Shown: positions 9,101 to 18,800 of the stretch, piece by piece
Layout: each line of letters opens with the position of its first letter
Position numbering within the stretch: position 1 is the first letter of the stretch
DNA from: a virus
IMG/VR virus record: IMGVR_UViG_3300020084_000003
Coordinates: 220,777 to 284,776 of that record
DNA: 64,000 nt
Strand: one strand, 5' to 3'
Notes under the pieces: generated by a model
The model's database searches: none
Told to the model about the DNA's origin: nothing
The model's input: only the letters and a program-made list of their open reading frames with translations
Made by a program: the position numbers and the translations under genes

Positions 9101-10058
9101 CTTCATTGTAATTAAGTTGGAATTTATTTAGAACTACAGAACCAATTCTTGCCAAAGAACTCCAATAACGAGATGGGCCGGTATATGTTGGATCATTTGC
9201 AGCTAGTGGTCTATATTCACGTGAACCTATTGTCAAGACATGGCCGACTGCCCCACCACCAGCAGCAAAGCCGGGTATGTGTATTACAGTAGCATTTTGT
9301 GGTGCGCCGGGAAGTGTTTGTGGAGATATAACACCAAGACGATAATTGGCACGAATTTTTGCACCAACAATACGGGTTGGACCCATCGGCATCATTCCCA
9401 ATTTACCTGTATCTAAAGGTAATTCAACCGGATGAACAATAAATTCATGTTTTGGTCTTCCGGCAACTTCGCTTAAACCTTCATCCCATATATTTGTAAT
9501 ACCCATCCACATATATGTGCAAAAACGAATTCTTGTGTGAGTATTTGGATCGACGGTTAAAGTTGCGTCAACTGGACCACCAATCCAGTTCAATATTACA
9601 TCTGATTGTTCATCTAATATTAATCTCATGTTGCTTCCACCCCAAACCGAATCACCAGTTTGTGGTTTTGTTCCAACATCCCATATTGAAGGGTCTGACC
9701 ATCTACCAGATTTAATCTGCCTGTGAGTTATTTGTCCCATTGCAGGCATTGGGTGAGTTTTGGTATTGATAAACTCCGCTCTTCTATTTTTATAATATTC
9801 TTTAGGAGTAAATGTAGTTTTACCATTTCCTGTAATTCTAATTTCAGGAATTCTACCTGTTACCGTAACACTTGGTTTTGTTCTAACCGCTGTCCACGGT
9901 CCTGTGGCAGAAGTCTTTGACCATTCTACTAGAGTATTTGGCGGAAGATTGGCAATTGTTCCCCATTTTCCATTTCGTTTTACTTCTAGCTCAATCTCAG
10001 TGACTGTGCCAGCAGGATTGCCGTTTTGTGCGGCAATTCGCCACCATATCTTAGCCAT
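6150..10058 (-). CDS. tail protein with G8-like and beta-helix domains
   Basis: 1302-residue putative receptor-binding or tail-spike protein. An N-terminal beta-domain (1-110) is followed by a G8-like segment near 112-200 (SGRWSDPSIWDVGTKPQTGD, then short regularly spaced strands), as in eukaryotic CEMIP and bacterial polysaccharide-active proteins. Residues about 390-900 look like a right-handed beta-helix with many short V/I-x-V turns. The C-terminal third has an Ig-like segment (TVVNANAGRTLSHDILI) and a LamG/DUF1349-like sandwich (FEMADGPLESNPNWSIVGSG). It ends the tail operon and has its own late promoter at 10089. Polysaccharide binding or cleavage is an inference. Confidence 0.7.
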   Translation of the reverse strand: MAKIWWRIAAQNGNPAGTVTEIELEVKRNGKWGTIANLPPNTLVEWSKTSATGPWTAVRTKPSVTVTGRIPEIRITGNGKTTFTPKEYYKNRRAEFINTKTHPMPAMGQITHRQIKSGRWSDPSIWDVGTKPQTGDSVWGGSNMRLILDEQSDVILNWIGGPVDATLTVDPNTHTRIRFCTYMWMGITNIWDEGLSEVAGRPKHEFIVHPVELPLDTGKLGMMPMGPTRIVGAKIRANYRLGVISPQTLPGAPQNATVIHIPGFAAGGGAVGHVLTIGSREYRPLAANDPTYTGPSRYWSSLARIGSVVLNKFQLNYNEEVTVTEVMANDMVRINRPLSRNHFGETSTLPNSEVVTVAPCVSNNYASILFRAASQEEDGAIDPTADLTNLQKRPHFMPMGTDDVSIRYAAFKNFGRSDTNPTLNTPHTVFPYRVELAGGVVTVNPLYDVQGGTELTDPLNVTGKWAFHLHWSGGPYKSSRMVDVVGVRVYAPLSAPPIPGWALVAHGTRSAMEDCFVSHFRGAGFVWELGNEIGQAINCVAMGGIGNGEGVSWGDRAEFYTGHNGHAGVGFELQSRMILLKNCVGVGCQYVALWHSQKPIRNTRQIRWQDIRMADGFISSDIQSWWSRDNSEYKSVWVEEDITVTSPQIPPVFGVEGHACTHGISVIHRGGDVRKYDATPGLFEKCHMIDVPYPIEVPQYSSEYMFTKSLYVGPLNMMHTSRVVTMGTVSQGFSFSFLHMKNYYRAFVDSGMGLNWKGVTVQCTFENVTARESTSYRTITETRARELGIFGIMGPWTRHPTNADSWILRSYDSQPLSALPLNYPLLIQPTDPNRQPLGTGYPAGHSAIAVGAAPVFVLDSDVSTNITLGSRGGISISGVWIDCAGPYLFPSFHSPETFPNGYNSRTPKRTLFKVHGDDIIRRNGCWLDNGVWRTRVHMFNADRVTHARAVTWIDFTITTPTGSSALEFLQFYDRGGPPPLARWADEPELIDGNAPPLKPVVKQLEFLSHTVVNANAGRTLSHDILINEPNVSIEIVPGANSDMFQLASMGRILRFANNGTRPVGTYTVNIRATDCWGNTVTREHQVIVRSTTNVVSSVYDNFEMADGPLESNPNWSIVGSGTAGSIQVTSNTTRSAVGTSQRALYSRVDLGSPDMIISCNLSGWGDAGGLAFRIVDENNYMVWGRRDHPNPTGSFIMMVVNGVWTTLGMFQNTTNRIDIHLDGRTIKLVSVNPDPYVLRVNGTNTFGLIENTSMSDHGLYQLPANAPMGTRVGLKASSRVELNSAWIRNFRADRMYPLGTTV

Positions 10059-10088
10059 CTATATACTCCTTTGTTTTTATTTCTTTTA

Positions 10089-10096
10089 TATTTATA
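10089..10096 (-). promoter_or_regulatory. T4-type late promoter
   Basis: TATAAATA on the minus strand, 31 nt before the start codon of the G8/beta-helix tail gene. Confidence 0.7.
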
Positions 10097-10117
10097 TAAT
10101 GATGGCGAGTAATTTTA

Positions 10118-11671
10118 TTACCAAACTCTAATGTTATCAAACTCATTGTAGTTGCCTGTTTGATCGGCACCGGCCATTATTACCAAATAATGGGTTGTCT
10201 GTGTGGCAACAAAAGTATTTGTTATTGTTCCTATTGTCATAACATCATTCACACGGAATCTCTCTCCCGAATATGAAGTTCCGCCAGTGTTAAACACCCC
10301 AATCATGGCACCAAATCTGTTTAATGCTGTTTGATCCACGCTGACGTTATAAGTTCTACCAACTGTCAACCCGGAAAGAGTTCTAACAACATAAGGATAA
10401 ACTCTGTTTGCTGATGAAGTCAATCTCATGCGTCCTAACACAAGGCTAAGTCTCGCTGCGTCTACGCTAACTGCCCATCCGTTATTGGTATCTGGTGAAT
10501 ATGCTGTATATCCGTTGGTGTTTGAGTCAAAGGTATCATTTATAACATAAACAATAGGCGCTGTTGTGACGCGGAATGTTGATGCTACACCACCTATTGT
10601 CAAAACACCATTGGTTTCTGTATTTGCTGTAGATGAAGACATTACTCTCATACGAACCAAATCATAAGGCAAAACTGAACCAGCAGTGTTTACAAATGTT
10701 CCTCCATTTATAGAATAACTACCACCGGTCACACTAATAGGTGTTGGTCCATTTATTCCAGTAATTTCAACGTTACTTGAACTTGTATCTGTTGATAATG
10801 ATGCACCAGTTATATTTGTAAATGTAAACGCATTAGGAACAGTATCAACTACAAGGTTTACACCAGAAGCTACGCGAACTGCACTTGCCAAAAGATTGAA
10901 ACCGCGTCTTGTTAAATGCAAACCATCTGTAAAATAAACTGTGTTTAATGGATCAGAAAACTCACTTATAGCTTCAAAATCTACTACAGTATATTCTAGA
11001 TTTGATGCGTTTGATCTTATCCAGTTATTGAAACCAACTCTCAAAGTTTCACGTGCAGTAGTGAAGTTGGCAACTCTAAGTAGAGTTCCAACCAAGACTT
11101 TATATCCTGCGGCTTTTGCTTTGTTTATATATGAAGTCATCGAGTTTCTAAGTGCAGTTTCAGTAATACCAGAAGTATTCATGATATCGTTAATTCCGCC
11201 AAGGATCACTAATGTATTTCTTCCACTTGAGCTATATTGTGTAGGAACGTTTCTAGACGCAAATGTGCTGTCCATTTCTGCTAATGTTCTTCCACTCACG
11301 CCCAGATTTGTCATAGGTAATCCGGTGATAGTAGCAAGCTGCGAAGGATAAGACGGAGTAACGCCATATCCTTCTGTTATGCTATCGCCGTCCAACACAT
11401 AACCAAGAGTAGCAACTAATCCTATTCTTAAACTTCTAGTTATTGTTGCCGGTGTTGCTGATCCGTTTTGTGCGACCCATACTGCACTGTAAAGACCCTC
11501 TGGCGCATTATTATAATTTCCGCCTACAACAGTCCCAGAAACGCTATCTGTTATTGGGGATGAAATTGATGTAAGATTGACAGGTGATCCATTAAAGGAT
11601 AAGGTCAAAGTTAGACTAGGGTCTGGAATCCCTGCTATCTTTGTTGGCGGTGTTATTATAAGATTTGCCAT
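10118..11671 (-). CDS. tail-associated SGNH/GDSL esterase
   Basis: 517 residues. After an N-terminal Ig-like part, an SGNH hydrolase domain spans about 88-270: GDSITEGYG (Ser nucleophile) near 95, NLGVSGRT block II, LGGINDI block III with Asn near 158, and DGLHLTRRG (Asp/His pair) near 250. The rest holds Ig-like and carbohydrate-binding-like beta-sandwich modules. It probably removes acyl groups from host surface polysaccharide as part of the tail. Start follows a weak GGAGG-like site; the upstream tail gene ends 21 nt before. Confidence 0.8.
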   Translation of the reverse strand: MANLIITPPTKIAGIPDPSLTLTLSFNGSPVNLTSISSPITDSVSGTVVGGNYNNAPEGLYSAVWVAQNGSATPATITRSLRIGLVATLGYVLDGDSITEGYGVTPSYPSQLATITGLPMTNLGVSGRTLAEMDSTFASRNVPTQYSSSGRNTLVILGGINDIMNTSGITETALRNSMTSYINKAKAAGYKVLVGTLLRVANFTTARETLRVGFNNWIRSNASNLEYTVVDFEAISEFSDPLNTVYFTDGLHLTRRGFNLLASAVRVASGVNLVVDTVPNAFTFTNITGASLSTDTSSSNVEITGINGPTPISVTGGSYSINGGTFVNTAGSVLPYDLVRMRVMSSSTANTETNGVLTIGGVASTFRVTTAPIVYVINDTFDSNTNGYTAYSPDTNNGWAVSVDAARLSLVLGRMRLTSSANRVYPYVVRTLSGLTVGRTYNVSVDQTALNRFGAMIGVFNTGGTSYSGERFRVNDVMTIGTITNTFVATQTTHYLVIMAGADQTGNYNEFDNIRVW

Positions 11672-11692
11672 AGATCAATCCTCCAAAATCTA

Positions 11693-14263
11693 TTAACTTA
11701 TAGTTGGGTCTGTAGAATGTATAACAATTTCGGATTCGTTGGCAGTTACACTATATTCATCCAAATCATTATTGGTTTCTTCTATTTGTAAACTACCACC
11801 AGAAAGTTCCGGGTCTGTAATAGCTGTATTTATGGTAGCACTTGCTGTCTGAGAAACATTTGTTGCAACAATATTAGATGCTCTTTCAGTCCATACCATC
11901 TGTCCATGTGTTACAGGAACATATGTGAAAGGATCACCGTTATCTCTAGTCACTACAACTTCGCCAGCAACAGATAATGTTCTGGTATATGTTATTGGTG
12001 TAGCACCTGTGAATGTTCCCGGTGTTATAGTAAATGTTTCTCCAACTGTCGCTGTAGATGGAGTTATTTGTGGTTGTGTCGCAGGGGTCGGCGGCTGTAT
12101 GGCTTCACCGTCAGGATTCATTCCAAAAACAGGTATGTTCCACTTAACCGCAATATCTCTCATCGCCTTTGTTATATTGGCTGGTGATTTTGCTGTATTT
12201 TGAACCAACAGTTCATAAAAATCTAAATTGCCTTGCTCACCAAGTTGAGGCTCACTGCCTGTTTGTATACCTCTATCAGAAAATAGGCTAAACATTACGT
12301 TTGATCCTATAACATCTGTTTGTTGTGTAACAAGGTTTGCAACAGGCTCAGAAACATTTGTATCCCATACAGTAACTCGCATACCATCATATCTGACTGC
12401 AACAATTCTAGGGACGTTTACTGAGTTTGCATGGTTCCAGTTAACGTCATTTCCAAAAGTTCTATCAATTGATCTTCTCATGGTCGATTGTGTTGAACCA
12501 TTTACCAAACCGGTTGTGTGAATGCCAGAGTTAATCTGACCACTAAGCGCCCAAACATAACTTGATCTTGTATCAGTTGGCTTATACGCCATGATGATAG
12601 TGTATGGTCTGTTTAATCCTCTAATAATATCTAAAAGGGAAGCTGTAGAATTTTCAAATCTGCTTCTGTCATTAGTGTTTATTCCCGTTGAAGTTATCCT
12701 CAATGCTTGCAAACCATTTTGGGCATTTGTAACCAATGTTCTTCCTGATTCGGCCCCTGCCCCTGTGAAGTTTCCGCCACTAGATGCTCTTTTGTTTATA
12801 ATAGTTGCAACCGCCTCTGGTGTGGTGACGCTCATGGTAATTCTTGTTTGGTCGGACATATCCAGCCAAACAGAAGAATCATTCCATGTTGAATAGTCTG
12901 AAACCTCTTCATGAGCAACGTTTACTGTTGTAGTTATAACTAAAGGTTGCCCCACGCCATTATCTACAGTAACTATAAAATCTAGTGGACCCGCAACTGT
13001 GCTTCTAAATGTTCTATTTCCATAGTTGAATCTATCGGTAACATCAACACCATTTTGAACAATTCTTCTGCTAACTTTAATGGGCGCTGTTCCACCGAAT
13101 TCTCCACTATTAAAAGTAAATGTAGTTCCAACTGCACCAGATGATGGCGTTATAGACGGTTGTGTGGTCACGGTAGGTGCGGTAGGAGTAGAAGGCGCTG
13201 CAATGGTGTTATTTGAACCAATTATCATTGGAGGCATGTTTCTAAACGGATGGTCAATTGGCAATGCTTCTCTTCCGCCGTAAAGCCAAGCTGCATATCC
13301 AGAAAGCAATGTTTTTTCTTCTAGAGTCAATAATCTAGTAAATACTAACACTTGGCATCCATGACCACCCCAAGATGAAATGCTTCCAGCTTTACCCCAC
13401 ATGGATAGACCAAAATCTCTAAAAATGTTGGTTCTCCATTCTATCAATTTTGTTGGAAATAGAATGCCGGGAGAATGATCCCTGTCACTATTACCAGCAT
13501 AATCAAATGCGCTACCTTGGCCTTGCGTATTCCATCCGAATTCATTTGAATACATCGCCAACTGTCTCCAATCGTTGGAAGTATTTGAGACAGAAGCCAA
13601 AATATTTGTAGCTGACGGCAAGCTGTTGTCTTGCGCTCTTGCTATTATAAATGCAGTTGCAGCATTTGGAATGTTAGGAGCCATTAATCTACGTCTACTA
13701 ACACTGTCAACTGGTGAATAAATTGTTCTTTGTCCTTCCAATGTTCCAACTCTAGGAATATCATTTGAGGCTGTTGGAACTGTAGCAACTATATTATTCC
13801 ACCTATCTGTGACGCCTGTTGTTAAAGTTGGATCATTTGCGTCCAAAACAGCATGGCGCATATCGAACCATGCTGCACGTGCAGTTGGATCAATTGCGTT
13901 TGGTGTCCACATTTGAATTGAATTACTATCGCCACATTTAATTTCTGCACCTTCATGCTGCATGGTTAATACAAAAGTATTTCCTGTAGCATTAGGTATA
14001 GCAACACCGTTTGCAGTCCATTGTCCCGCAATTGTTGAAGAGTAAGTAGAGCCTGCATAACCACTACCAGAGGATATTGAAATGACCGGTGCTTCAACAT
14101 TTTCTATATCTAATGTTGTTCTTTCAATATATTCACCGACAGTTCTAATTTGCAAGTTAACGCCAGAAGGATAACTACTTACAGAAAAGTTTGTTGTGCC
14201 GGGATAATAAGTCCATTCACCATCTGGTCCAACTCGGACTAGCACACCTGATATATTAGGCAT
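11693..14263 (-). CDS. large tail protein with lectin/Ig-like modules
   Basis: 856 residues. Two LamG/concanavalin-like modules appear (around MFDMRHAVLDANDPT and WLDMSDQTRITMS, each introduced by a W-x-DM motif), separated by Ig-like repeats with TTQPSITPSSGAVGTTF and ATQPQITPSTATVGETF, which are internal copies of each other. No catalytic motif seen. Likely a structural or adhesin-type fibre component within the tail operon. Confidence 0.65.
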   Translation of the reverse strand: MPNISGVLVRVGPDGEWTYYPGTTNFSVSSYPSGVNLQIRTVGEYIERTTLDIENVEAPVISISSGSGYAGSTYSSTIAGQWTANGVAIPNATGNTFVLTMQHEGAEIKCGDSNSIQMWTPNAIDPTARAAWFDMRHAVLDANDPTLTTGVTDRWNNIVATVPTASNDIPRVGTLEGQRTIYSPVDSVSRRRLMAPNIPNAATAFIIARAQDNSLPSATNILASVSNTSNDWRQLAMYSNEFGWNTQGQGSAFDYAGNSDRDHSPGILFPTKLIEWRTNIFRDFGLSMWGKAGSISSWGGHGCQVLVFTRLLTLEEKTLLSGYAAWLYGGREALPIDHPFRNMPPMIIGSNNTIAAPSTPTAPTVTTQPSITPSSGAVGTTFTFNSGEFGGTAPIKVSRRIVQNGVDVTDRFNYGNRTFRSTVAGPLDFIVTVDNGVGQPLVITTTVNVAHEEVSDYSTWNDSSVWLDMSDQTRITMSVTTPEAVATIINKRASSGGNFTGAGAESGRTLVTNAQNGLQALRITSTGINTNDRSRFENSTASLLDIIRGLNRPYTIIMAYKPTDTRSSYVWALSGQINSGIHTTGLVNGSTQSTMRRSIDRTFGNDVNWNHANSVNVPRIVAVRYDGMRVTVWDTNVSEPVANLVTQQTDVIGSNVMFSLFSDRGIQTGSEPQLGEQGNLDFYELLVQNTAKSPANITKAMRDIAVKWNIPVFGMNPDGEAIQPPTPATQPQITPSTATVGETFTITPGTFTGATPITYTRTLSVAGEVVVTRDNGDPFTYVPVTHGQMVWTERASNIVATNVSQTASATINTAITDPELSGGSLQIEETNNDLDEYSVTANESEIVIHSTDPTIS

Positions 14264-14284
14264 TATATGCTCCTTTATTATTCA

Positions 14285-15823
14285 TTATGGTAGAGTTCCT
14301 TCTGGAATATCAGTAAGAGTAAATCCACTTGGATAATACCCAATATCTCTTATAAACATGTCACCGTGGTTTCCACGACCTTCATCTGTGTTATATTGGT
14401 CTGCTGTATATGTAGATGATGATCTAACAGCAACGTTTGCCATTGGAAAATATTGTCTTCTAGTTTGCATGTCTTGGTGACGTGCATAAAGAATTGATTC
14501 ATATATTTCAATATCGTCATAGAAATAAACAACTTTTGATCTACGGGTGTCAACGTCATCCCATATAACAGCACAAGCATAACTATGATAATCTTGGTCC
14601 CATCCTGTGGTTGCGCCAGTTACCAAGTTTGCTTCAATATGTGTCCCATGCGCTCCAACTCTTACGCTTGAACCAAAGTTACCATAATGCTGACCACAAT
14701 GTGTAGTATATCCTGTTATTGTATCATTGTTATATATCTGATTGAATTGCTCCATAATATCAATTTCAGGAGGCCATTGACCCCAAGGTGAAGTCGCACC
14801 CTCAAGTGATCTACCAATTAACCAAAATGCGGGCCATGTGTAACGACGACGAGGGGTTTTGGCAACCATTCTCCACACACCAGCGTTTCCACAAACAGAA
14901 TCAAGTCTTTGTCCATTCATCATCACGGCCTGATGCTTGTATGTTCTTCCGTTATATGAATAAGGAGCATTATCTGGAAAAGCCTCAGTATGTAATCTCA
15001 AAGCCTGTTCAGTTGAACTATAGCTAAATGGGTTCAAATGTCCCGGCATATAATTGTTTAAATAAACTCCGGTTTCGCCGTTACCGTCTTGTGAGTGTCC
15101 ATGAGCAGGACGACCGCGCCATGTTCCAGTAGCAGCGGTTCCGGTTGATGCATTGTTTAAATAACCAGTTTCAGTTGGGTCTATTGTAGCAGGGTTGAAT
15201 GTATTATTTCTTACTGCACCTGTAAGGTTTAGACGTTTCATTGGTCTGTGGAATTGTGTTGGCATTGTTGGATGGGTTGCACCATTTCTAAAAGTAATTG
15301 TGCATGACCCAGAAGCGCCAGTAGAACCTCTAAAAGTAAAGTTTACTCTTACACTGTTTCCGTCAGAATAAGAAGCATTTGGAAATTGAAGTCTAACCCA
15401 ATGAATAAGATCATCGCCTATTGACCAACGATATGTTCTAGGAGTATAATAGTTTAATTGGTTTGCGGAGCTACCTACGTTGATAGTTCCGCCTGTCACG
15501 TTACTCAAACCGCTGATATAAGCTATCATTGAATGTGTATTTGTATGAGTTGCTGTTATTGGAATCCAGACAACGTTTTGTCCAGATGGAACATCCAAAG
15601 TCGATGGAACAGTCAAATTTGATCTAGTTGCGGTTGTCCATATCGCAGGAATATTTTCTGGAACTGGTGTTAAAGTCAATAACTGGTAAATATCAGTTAC
15701 GGTTAAAATTTCCAATTCTGTTAATGGTCCAAGACCGACCACTGCGTATTCTGGTGTTCCCGCGTGAAAAACCCACGGGCCACCAGATTTTGGACGAACA
15801 ACAATACCAATAGCATCTGCCAT
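14285..15823 (-). CDS. tail-associated GH16-like glycanase
   Basis: 512 residues. The family 16 glycoside hydrolase signature E-I-D-I-M-E is present in QWPPEIDIMEQFN near residue 352, preceded by WPAFWLIG, the usual substrate-cleft strand, and followed by TTHCGQHYG and HSYACAVIWDD strands typical of GH16 beta-jelly rolls. GH16 enzymes cut beta-1,3/1,4 glucans and, in rhizobia, ExoK acts on succinoglycan. In a tail operon this is a candidate exopolysaccharide depolymerase. The N-terminal 180 residues are Ig-like. Confidence 0.82.
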   Translation of the reverse strand: MADAIGIVVRPKSGGPWVFHAGTPEYAVVGLGPLTELEILTVTDIYQLLTLTPVPENIPAIWTTATRSNLTVPSTLDVPSGQNVVWIPITATHTNTHSMIAYISGLSNVTGGTINVGSSANQLNYYTPRTYRWSIGDDLIHWVRLQFPNASYSDGNSVRVNFTFRGSTGASGSCTITFRNGATHPTMPTQFHRPMKRLNLTGAVRNNTFNPATIDPTETGYLNNASTGTAATGTWRGRPAHGHSQDGNGETGVYLNNYMPGHLNPFSYSSTEQALRLHTEAFPDNAPYSYNGRTYKHQAVMMNGQRLDSVCGNAGVWRMVAKTPRRRYTWPAFWLIGRSLEGATSPWGQWPPEIDIMEQFNQIYNNDTITGYTTHCGQHYGNFGSSVRVGAHGTHIEANLVTGATTGWDQDYHSYACAVIWDDVDTRRSKVVYFYDDIEIYESILYARHQDMQTRRQYFPMANVAVRSSSTYTADQYNTDEGRGNHGDMFIRDIGYYPSGFTLTDIPEGTLP

Positions 15824-15836
15824 AATAAACTCCTAA

Positions 15837-18800
15837 TTAATTTGTTGGAAACTGAACTGTGAAACCAGAAACAGTTGGCGTGAATGTAGCATCACCTATA
15901 GGGGATAATGTTACTATATTTATACCGTCAGGAATAGATTCTATTTGACTAGGTTCTGGCGGCGGCAATGCTATTGTGTGTGGGGCTGGCGACCCATCGA
16001 CGCCAACTCCAAATTTAAAGTATGTCGCTGCTGGACGAGATAGCGCAGAGAATACACCGGCATAAATTGTTCCAGTGAAAGGTGCTGGATCGGTATAATC
16101 AATTTGCCATCCTGTAGGTTCAGGTGTTCCAACGTTCCACATTTTTGCGCGAATTCTCCCAGAAGTCCATCTTGCTCTAATAGCAACAGGTTGGTCAACC
16201 ACAACATCTTGGTTCAAAGTGACAGATGCGGCTTCTGGATGAGTGCCGTTAGTAGTTCTACGACGCAAACGGAATATTTCAGTAGCAGGGTTTATATCCA
16301 AACGATACAATCCACCACCGCTAGATACAGTATCAGTAGCAAAAATGAATTCCAATGAAGAACTGTTATTGTTTGAAGTTTGACCTTCTGAATAGAATTC
16401 AATATCTGTTGAACTTGACAATCCGGTATACAATACGCCAGCGTCACCACTAGCAGCACTAGTAACCTGTTGCAGAACTGTTCTACCATTCATTGTGCCA
16501 AATGTGAAGTTTGGCAGGTTGGTTGACAGATGCGCCCAAGGTGCAACTATAGGTCCAGCGGTATTCTCAGAGAAATTGGTGTAATACTGAGTTACTACTG
16601 GCTCTGGTTCTGGTTCTGGATCAGGTTCTACTACTACAGGTGTAAATCTTCTTATAGATAGACCGCTTAGATATGCATAAGTGCTACCAGTTTTTGGTCT
16701 AACAGTTAAAGTAATAACACCAGAAGAGTTTGCAACTACATCCATATTGACTTCAACTGGCGGAACAGTAGATGTGTTTAATTCAACTATCTGTCCAGCC
16801 GGTCCCACATATTCGCTGTATCTTGGCTCTGCAAGCTCACGACTTGCTACAATTCCCAATCTATAATTGGCATTAGGAACTGCGCCAGATATAGTCAATA
16901 TCATGGTAACAGATTGTGAAACATATATATTCTCTCTAACAATTTCAGCAGAAAGAAGCTGACCATTATATGCAGGAAGTGATCCAATTACACCGTTCGC
17001 GTTAGTCATACGACCCGGATTTGTTGCGCCCAATGATGGGTTTCCAGTAAATGATGAAGTCATAGACATGCCAGATGATGCACCATCAATATATCTAATA
17101 TTTGCTACTGTAGGAGTTTGTGTCTCGTTACCATAAGCATTATTATATACGTTAGCAGGCGCAGGAGGATGCTGTGAACCAGTGAAGTTTATTATCGCCA
17201 AAGATGTTGACTCTGGATCGACAACTGGTGGAACATATACTCTTTCTTCCAATTCTACCGGCACTTGATCGTTTAGGACTTCTACGACTTTATCAAGTAT
17301 CCATGTTTTAAATGATGTATATCCAGAAGCAGTCAAGTGGACATTATCAGAACTTAACCATGTGTCATGATCTTGCAAAACTTTACGATAAAAATCAAAC
17401 TTAGGTCTTCCATAAGGCGCTATGGCATGAGGGAAGTTGGTTTGAATCCAAGGTTGGATTATATTTTCGTTATAGGGTTTTGTGCCACGGGATGGGTCTT
17501 GGAATGCCATACCATCATAATTTCTAAAAGTAAGGTTTGCTGGATAGTATCTATCGTCATCCCTTGCTGCGTTTAGAAGGTTTGAAAGGCGAGTATTGAA
17601 TGTTGATTCTCCACCCGGATATGGTCTGTTATTTGTAACATCATTTCCGCCAAAGTGAGAAATAATCAAAGCATTAGGATGCGCTGCTCTTGCTGCGTTA
17701 TAATACGTAGGAGCCGCTTCCAATGTTGCACCACCGACTGCATGACCATAAACAGGAATTGATTGTCCATTATATTCAACTGTTGTGTTTGGAGTTGTCA
17801 AACTATTTCCAAACATTGAATTCATTAAGCTTGCGCCTATGACTACGACTGAATCAATTTCAGCAGGAGTTGGTTCTACTGGTGTAGATGCTTGGCTACC
17901 AACCCAAATTCTGGCAGCTTCTCTTTCTGCATCACTTGGAATGGATGTTGACAAAACGTATCCAGAAACATCAATGATAATATCTTGTGCCCAAGACATT
18001 AAATACATTGAAGTGGAATTGTTCATTGTTCCAGCAGCATTATTTTCAACTTCTAGAACGCCGTTCTTCCACATACGCAAGGTTGTTCCAAATCTTTCAA
18101 CTTCATAGGTATCCCATTGATCGCGAGAACCATTTACAGTATGACTTGGCAAGCTTGAAGTAGTTGCTACGTTTCCGCTTGCTGCAATTTGTATAACTTC
18201 ATATGGAGTAGGTTCAGTATAAATTATGCTTATATGACCGTCAACGCCACCTGTAACTCTTGCTCTCCAACAGACATAGAATCCATCCATTGATATTCCA
18301 CTAACTGAGTTTTGGAAACCAGTAAATCTTAGTGCATTATCAACTATTGTAGGGCTAGGACCATTTTTACTTGGACCATTATAGCCGTTTGCATTCCAGC
18401 TAATTAATGTATTTGCTGGAAGACCATCAACTGGTTCAGTTTCAGCTATAGTTATAGTGTTTGTCACACTGGTTGCATTTGGAGAAATACCATTTGACCA
18501 TGTTACAACTGCACTATATTCACCTTCGCCCATAATTGATTTATCAAGTGTCAAGCCATTTGCACCATCAATGTCTGTTCCATTATAACGCCATTGTTGA
18601 GTTGCAGTTGGTGTTGGAGTTCCACTTGCTGCACCTATATTAAGTGTCAACATTCCGCTAACGGAGGTTGAACCAATAATTGTTGCTTGTGTTGTTACAA
18701 CAGGTGCGGTATCGGCTGGTGGAGTTACAACTTCACCATATGTTGGTAGTAGATCACCAAATTCTTCGAAAGTATATGTTGGAGTAGCATTTTCGGTTCC

